Source: JBBDNV01 sp040877415 (GTDB taxonomy: Bacteria > Planctomycetota > Planctomycetia > Pirellulales > PALSA-1355). From it: DNA of 18,196 nt. How positions within the stretch are numbered: position 1 is the stretch's first letter; every line of letters starts with the position of its first letter. The stretch spans positions 1 through 18,196 of the forward strand of contig JBBDNV010000118.1 in NCBI GenBank assembly GCA_040877415.1, written 5' to 3'. Shown piece after piece: positions 15,561 through 18,196 of the stretch. Both the position numbers and the translations under genes were made by a program. Under the pieces are notes generated by a model. That model was not told the DNA's origin and did no database searches. It saw only the letters and a list, made by a program, of their open reading frames with translations.

Positions 15561-15887
15561 TTACCACCAACACGAGCTGTAGCGCACGCACGAGGTCGTA
15601 TACCCGCCGCCTCGATAGTATTTCCAGTACTTGCGCTTGTGGTGGTACATGAATTCGTGCGGCAGCAGCGGCGGATAGGTGATCCACGTGTGGCCCACCA
15701 AGGGCGGCGTCGGCTGCGGCGAAACGTACAACTGCGCCGGTTGCCCCGCTCCGTAGATCGTCGGCCCGTTATAGAAGTTGTAGAAAATGTCCGGGTGGGC
15801 GGCCTCGGCCGTCGCGCCGGCGAAAACTCCGGCCAAAGAGCCCAGGACCACCGCTGCCAGCATCGCGCGCGTCATCGGGCGGACCAT
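15561..15887 (-). CDS. Short secreted Tyr/Trp-rich basic protein
   Basis: This is a 108-residue protein of no recognised family. A signal peptide covers about residues 1-29 (MVRPMTRAML..., cut near AEA-AHP). The mature part has aromatic and Pro-rich stretches (HPDIFYNFYNGPTIYG, PTPPLVGHTWITYPPLLP) and a basic tail HHKRKYWKYYRGGGY ending in CVRYSSCWW with two cysteines. The frame is open to 16274, but a perfect AAGGAGG lies 9 bases before ATG 15887 and the signal peptide begins there, so the longer start is rejected. It resembles the downstream 122-residue protein in composition, not in alignable sequence. Function unknown. Confidence 0.8.
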   Translation of the reverse strand: MVRPMTRAMLAAVVLGSLAGVFAGATAEAAHPDIFYNFYNGPTIYGAGQPAQLYVSPQPTPPLVGHTWITYPPLLPHEFMYHHKRKYWKYYRGGGYTTSCVRYSSCWW

Positions 15888-16088
15888 GCCGTTTTTCCTC
15901 CTTGAGAACCGAGGCGTGAAAGGTGCTGTCCCGCCGGGGCTGTGAGCGCGAGATCCGTTTGGTGGCGCCGCCACCGGCGGCCAGATGGGGTGCTCGACGG
16001 TTTGTGGGGTGGCCGGAACTCGTCGGCCGGCACTCATTTTCCCCCGGAGACAATCTCGGCAAGGGCCGGTCGTGCGAGTGAATCTTTG

Positions 16089-16178
16089 TGTGCCGAATGT
16101 GGCAATTGAGCCTGATTTGCCGCCCATTCGGGCTGAGTGCCGCTGACGGGCGAGCGTATAATCGCTATATTCGGCACA
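16089..16178. promoter_or_regulatory. TATAAT flanked by a spaced 10-bp inverted repeat
   Basis: The divergent intergenic region 15888-16293 has no gene that I can support. It contains TGTGCCGAAT (16089-16098) and its exact inverse ATTCGGCACA (16169-16178), 70 bases apart, with TATAAT at 16157-16162 just before the second copy. No good -35 was found at 16-18 bases. It may control the topoisomerase VI gene (start 16294). Confidence 0.4.
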
Positions 16179-16293
16179 GACGGAAATCTCGCCCGCGCGC
16201 ACACACACGGATGATTGAGCCTTAAGACCGCGCCCTGGTCCCCTCCTGTTTGTGCCCCCGGCAATCTTTACCAACCTTTACCATTCATAACTG

Positions 16294-18196
16294 ATGGCCA
16301 GGCAACAGAGCAAAAGCGGCAAGCACTCGCCCGCTCGATCCGAATTGCCCGCGCAAGCTCGTGCGGCCGTCCCCGATGAAACCGCCCAACCCGCCGCCCA
16401 AAACGGCCGGGCCTCGAAGCGCCGCGCGACGGCCCAATCCATGGCCGCCAGCCAGCGCGACATCTCGGTCAGCGAGTTCTTTGCCAAGAACCGGCACCTG
16501 CTCGGCTTTGACAATCCGCGCAAGGCGCTGCTCACGACGATCAAGGAGGCTGTCGACAATTCGCTCGACGCCTGCGAGGAAGCCGGCATCCTGCCCGAAA
16601 TCTGGGTCCACATCGAACAGACCGGCACGAACCGTTACAAGGTCGGCGTGCAGGACAACGGCCCGGGCATTCTCAAAAAACAAATCCCGCTCATCTTCGG
16701 CAAGCTGCTTTACGGCTCGAAGTTTCATCGCCTGCGCATGAGCCGCGGCCAGCAGGGCATCGGCATCAGTGCCGCCGGCATGTACGGCGTGCTCACGACC
16801 GGCAAGCCGGTGAAGATCATTTCCAAGATTTCAAGCCGCCAGCCGGCCCACTATTACGAAATCAAGATCGACACGAAGAAGAATCTGCCGGAGATCTTAA
16901 ACGGCCGCGGCGAGGGGGTCGACATTCCGCCCGGCGAAGCCGGCACCAAATACATCGAGAAGCACGGCATCGAGTGGGTCGAGCTCGACCACGGCACGCG
17001 CGTCACGATCGAGCTGGAAGGGAAGTTCATCCGCGGCCGCGGCAGCGTCGACGACTATCTCGAACAAACCGCCATCGCCAACCCGCACGTCACGATCCAC
17101 TATCTCGATCCCGAATGCCAAAACGGCAACTCCGAAGAGCGGCTCTACCAGCGCTCCGCCGAACAGTTGCCGCGCGAGCCCAAGGAAATCAAGCCGCATC
17201 CTTACGGCATCGAGCTGGGCATGCTCGTCACCATGCTCTCGGATACCAAGGCCGCCACGCTTTCACAATTTCTCACCTCCAGTTTCAGCCGCGTCAGCGC
17301 CGGAGTGGCCGGCCGCGTGTGCGAAGCCGCCGGCTTGAGCACGCGGGCGAACCCGAAAAGAATCGGCCGCGGCGACGCCGACAAGCTGTTCCACGCGCTC
17401 GGGGCAACCAAAATCGGCTCCCCCTCGACCGATTGCATCTCGCCGATCGGCGAAGAGCTGTTGCTCAAGGGACTGCACCAGGTTGTGCCCGGCGAGTTTT
17501 ACGTCGCCAGCATGCGCCCGCCGGCCGTCTATCGGGGCAATCCTTTCCAGATCGAAGTGGCGCTGGCCTACGGCGGCATGTCGAGCGCCAATCGCGTGCC
17601 GCGCGACGTGCTGGCCGAACTTCTAAGCGAAAGTGACGCCCGCACGCTGCGGCAGTTTTTGACGGTCACGTTCTACGGTCTGGGCACCGACGCGGCCGAC
17701 CAGATCATCCGGGAAGCCGGCTTGGGGCCCCGCACTTCGCCCGGCAAGTTGAAGCCGGCCGAGATCACGAAACTGCACGACGCGATGCGCAACGTAAATC
17801 TCGAAGCCGGCCAGACGATGAACGTCCTGCGCTACGCCAACCGCGTCCCCCTGCAATTTCAGCACGGGGCCTGCGCCATCACGCAAATGGTGATGAACAC
17901 CAACTGGCGCTCCTACGGGCTCGCGCAATCGCGGGGCCAGCTTCCCAGCGGGCCGGTGACCATCCTGGTGCACATGGCCAGCGTCTGGGTCCCCTTCACC
18001 AGCGAATCGAAGGAGGCCATCGCCGGCTATCCCGAGATTCAAAAGGAACTGCGGCTCGCCCTGCAATCGGCCGGCCGCAAGCTGGGCATGTATTTGCGCC
18101 GCCGTCTGAAAGTGAAGCACGAAGGCGAACGCCGCAACGTGTTTCTGCGCTACCTGGGCGAAGTGGCCACCGCCGTCAGCACGATCAACCGCACCG
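16294..18196 (+). CDS. top6B: DNA topoisomerase VI subunit B (3' end off the window)
   Basis: 634 residues are visible, still open at the edge. GHKL ATPase motifs are clear: E85-AVD-N89-SLDA (N box), VQDNGPGI (119-126, G1), and SRGQQGIGISAAGMYG (150-165, G2). ISVSEFFAKNRHLLGFDNPRKAL at 57-79 is typical of subunit B, which binds ATP, dimerises and passes DNA through a break made by subunit A. Later segments (VPGEFYVASMRPPAVYRGNPFQIEVALAYGG, RYANRVPLQFQHGACAIT) fit the helix-turn-helix/transducer region. Residues 1-56 are a low-complexity extension; ATG 16441 (Met50) is an alternative start. An in-frame TAA at 16288 limits the upstream end. No Shine-Dalgarno was seen. Subunit A is expected just downstream, outside the window (inference). 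Confidence 0.92.
   Translation, partial: MARQQSKSGKHSPARSELPAQARAAVPDETAQPAAQNGRASKRRATAQSMAASQRDISVSEFFAKNRHLLGFDNPRKALLTTIKEAVDNSLDACEEAGILPEIWVHIEQTGTNRYKVGVQDNGPGILKKQIPLIFGKLLYGSKFHRLRMSRGQQGIGISAAGMYGVLTTGKPVKIISKISSRQPAHYYEIKIDTKKNLPEILNGRGEGVDIPPGEAGTKYIEKHGIEWVELDHGTRVTIELEGKFIRGRGSVDDYLEQTAIANPHVTIHYLDPECQNGNSEERLYQRSAEQLPREPKEIKPHPYGIELGMLVTMLSDTKAATLSQFLTSSFSRVSAGVAGRVCEAAGLSTRANPKRIGRGDADKLFHALGATKIGSPSTDCISPIGEELLLKGLHQVVPGEFYVASMRPPAVYRGNPFQIEVALAYGGMSSANRVPRDVLAELLSESDARTLRQFLTVTFYGLGTDAADQIIREAGLGPRTSPGKLKPAEITKLHDAMRNVNLEAGQTMNVLRYANRVPLQFQHGACAITQMVMNTNWRSYGLAQSRGQLPSGPVTILVHMASVWVPFTSESKEAIAGYPEIQKELRLALQSAGRKLGMYLRRRLKVKHEGERRNVFLRYLGEVATAVSTINRT

Noticed and set aside
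15888..16274. N-terminal extension of the 108-residue secreted protein
   Set aside because: AAGGAGG and the signal peptide both mark the start at 15887; the extension has no export signal at its own N-terminus.

Overview
The window looks like a draft or metagenome-assembled contig from a GC-rich planctomycete, probably near Pirellulales. This rests on family content recalled from known genomes, not on a search: a DUF1559 prepilin-like protein, two DUF1573 genes, a secreted amidohydrolase, a vWA/TPR pair and short Tyr/Trp/His-rich secreted proteins. A run of exactly 100 N (10062-10161) marks an assembly gap inside a tandem repeat. No tRNA, rRNA, CRISPR array or transposase was seen.

Layout. 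(1) 1-1279, minus: amidohydrolase (3' end off the window), with a good sigma70-type promoter and a long leader. (2) 1638-7351: the most interesting block. A small DUF1573 lipoprotein (minus) diverges from a four-gene plus-strand cluster. The cluster encodes a 14-cysteine exported protein with a double-glycine leader motif behind its signal/anchor segment, a LolA-like envelope protein with a C-terminal membrane anchor, a membrane protein fusing an extracytoplasmic C39-like cysteine peptidase to DUF1573, and an apolipoprotein N-acyltransferase (Lnt) homologue. I read it as a candidate system for processing a Cys-rich exported protein outside the cytoplasm. (3) 7324-10354, minus: a DUF1559 protein, preceded by a secreted repeat/aromatic/TPR protein whose repeat holds the gap. 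(4) 10728-14421, plus: an anchored vWA protein and a large exported TPR protein. (5) 14443-14874, minus: a hicBA toxin-antitoxin pair, antitoxin first. (6) 15063-15887, minus: two short secreted proteins separated by a strong hairpin. (7) 16294 to the end, plus: topoisomerase VI subunit B, uncommon in bacteria, cut by the window edge.

Several starts differ from the longest open frame, and a Shine-Dalgarno, signal peptide or stop overlap decides them. The amidohydrolase is open to the window edge, so a search for complete ORFs would miss it; the opposite strand there carries only antisense shadow frames. Family names come from motif recognition; homology searches were not possible.
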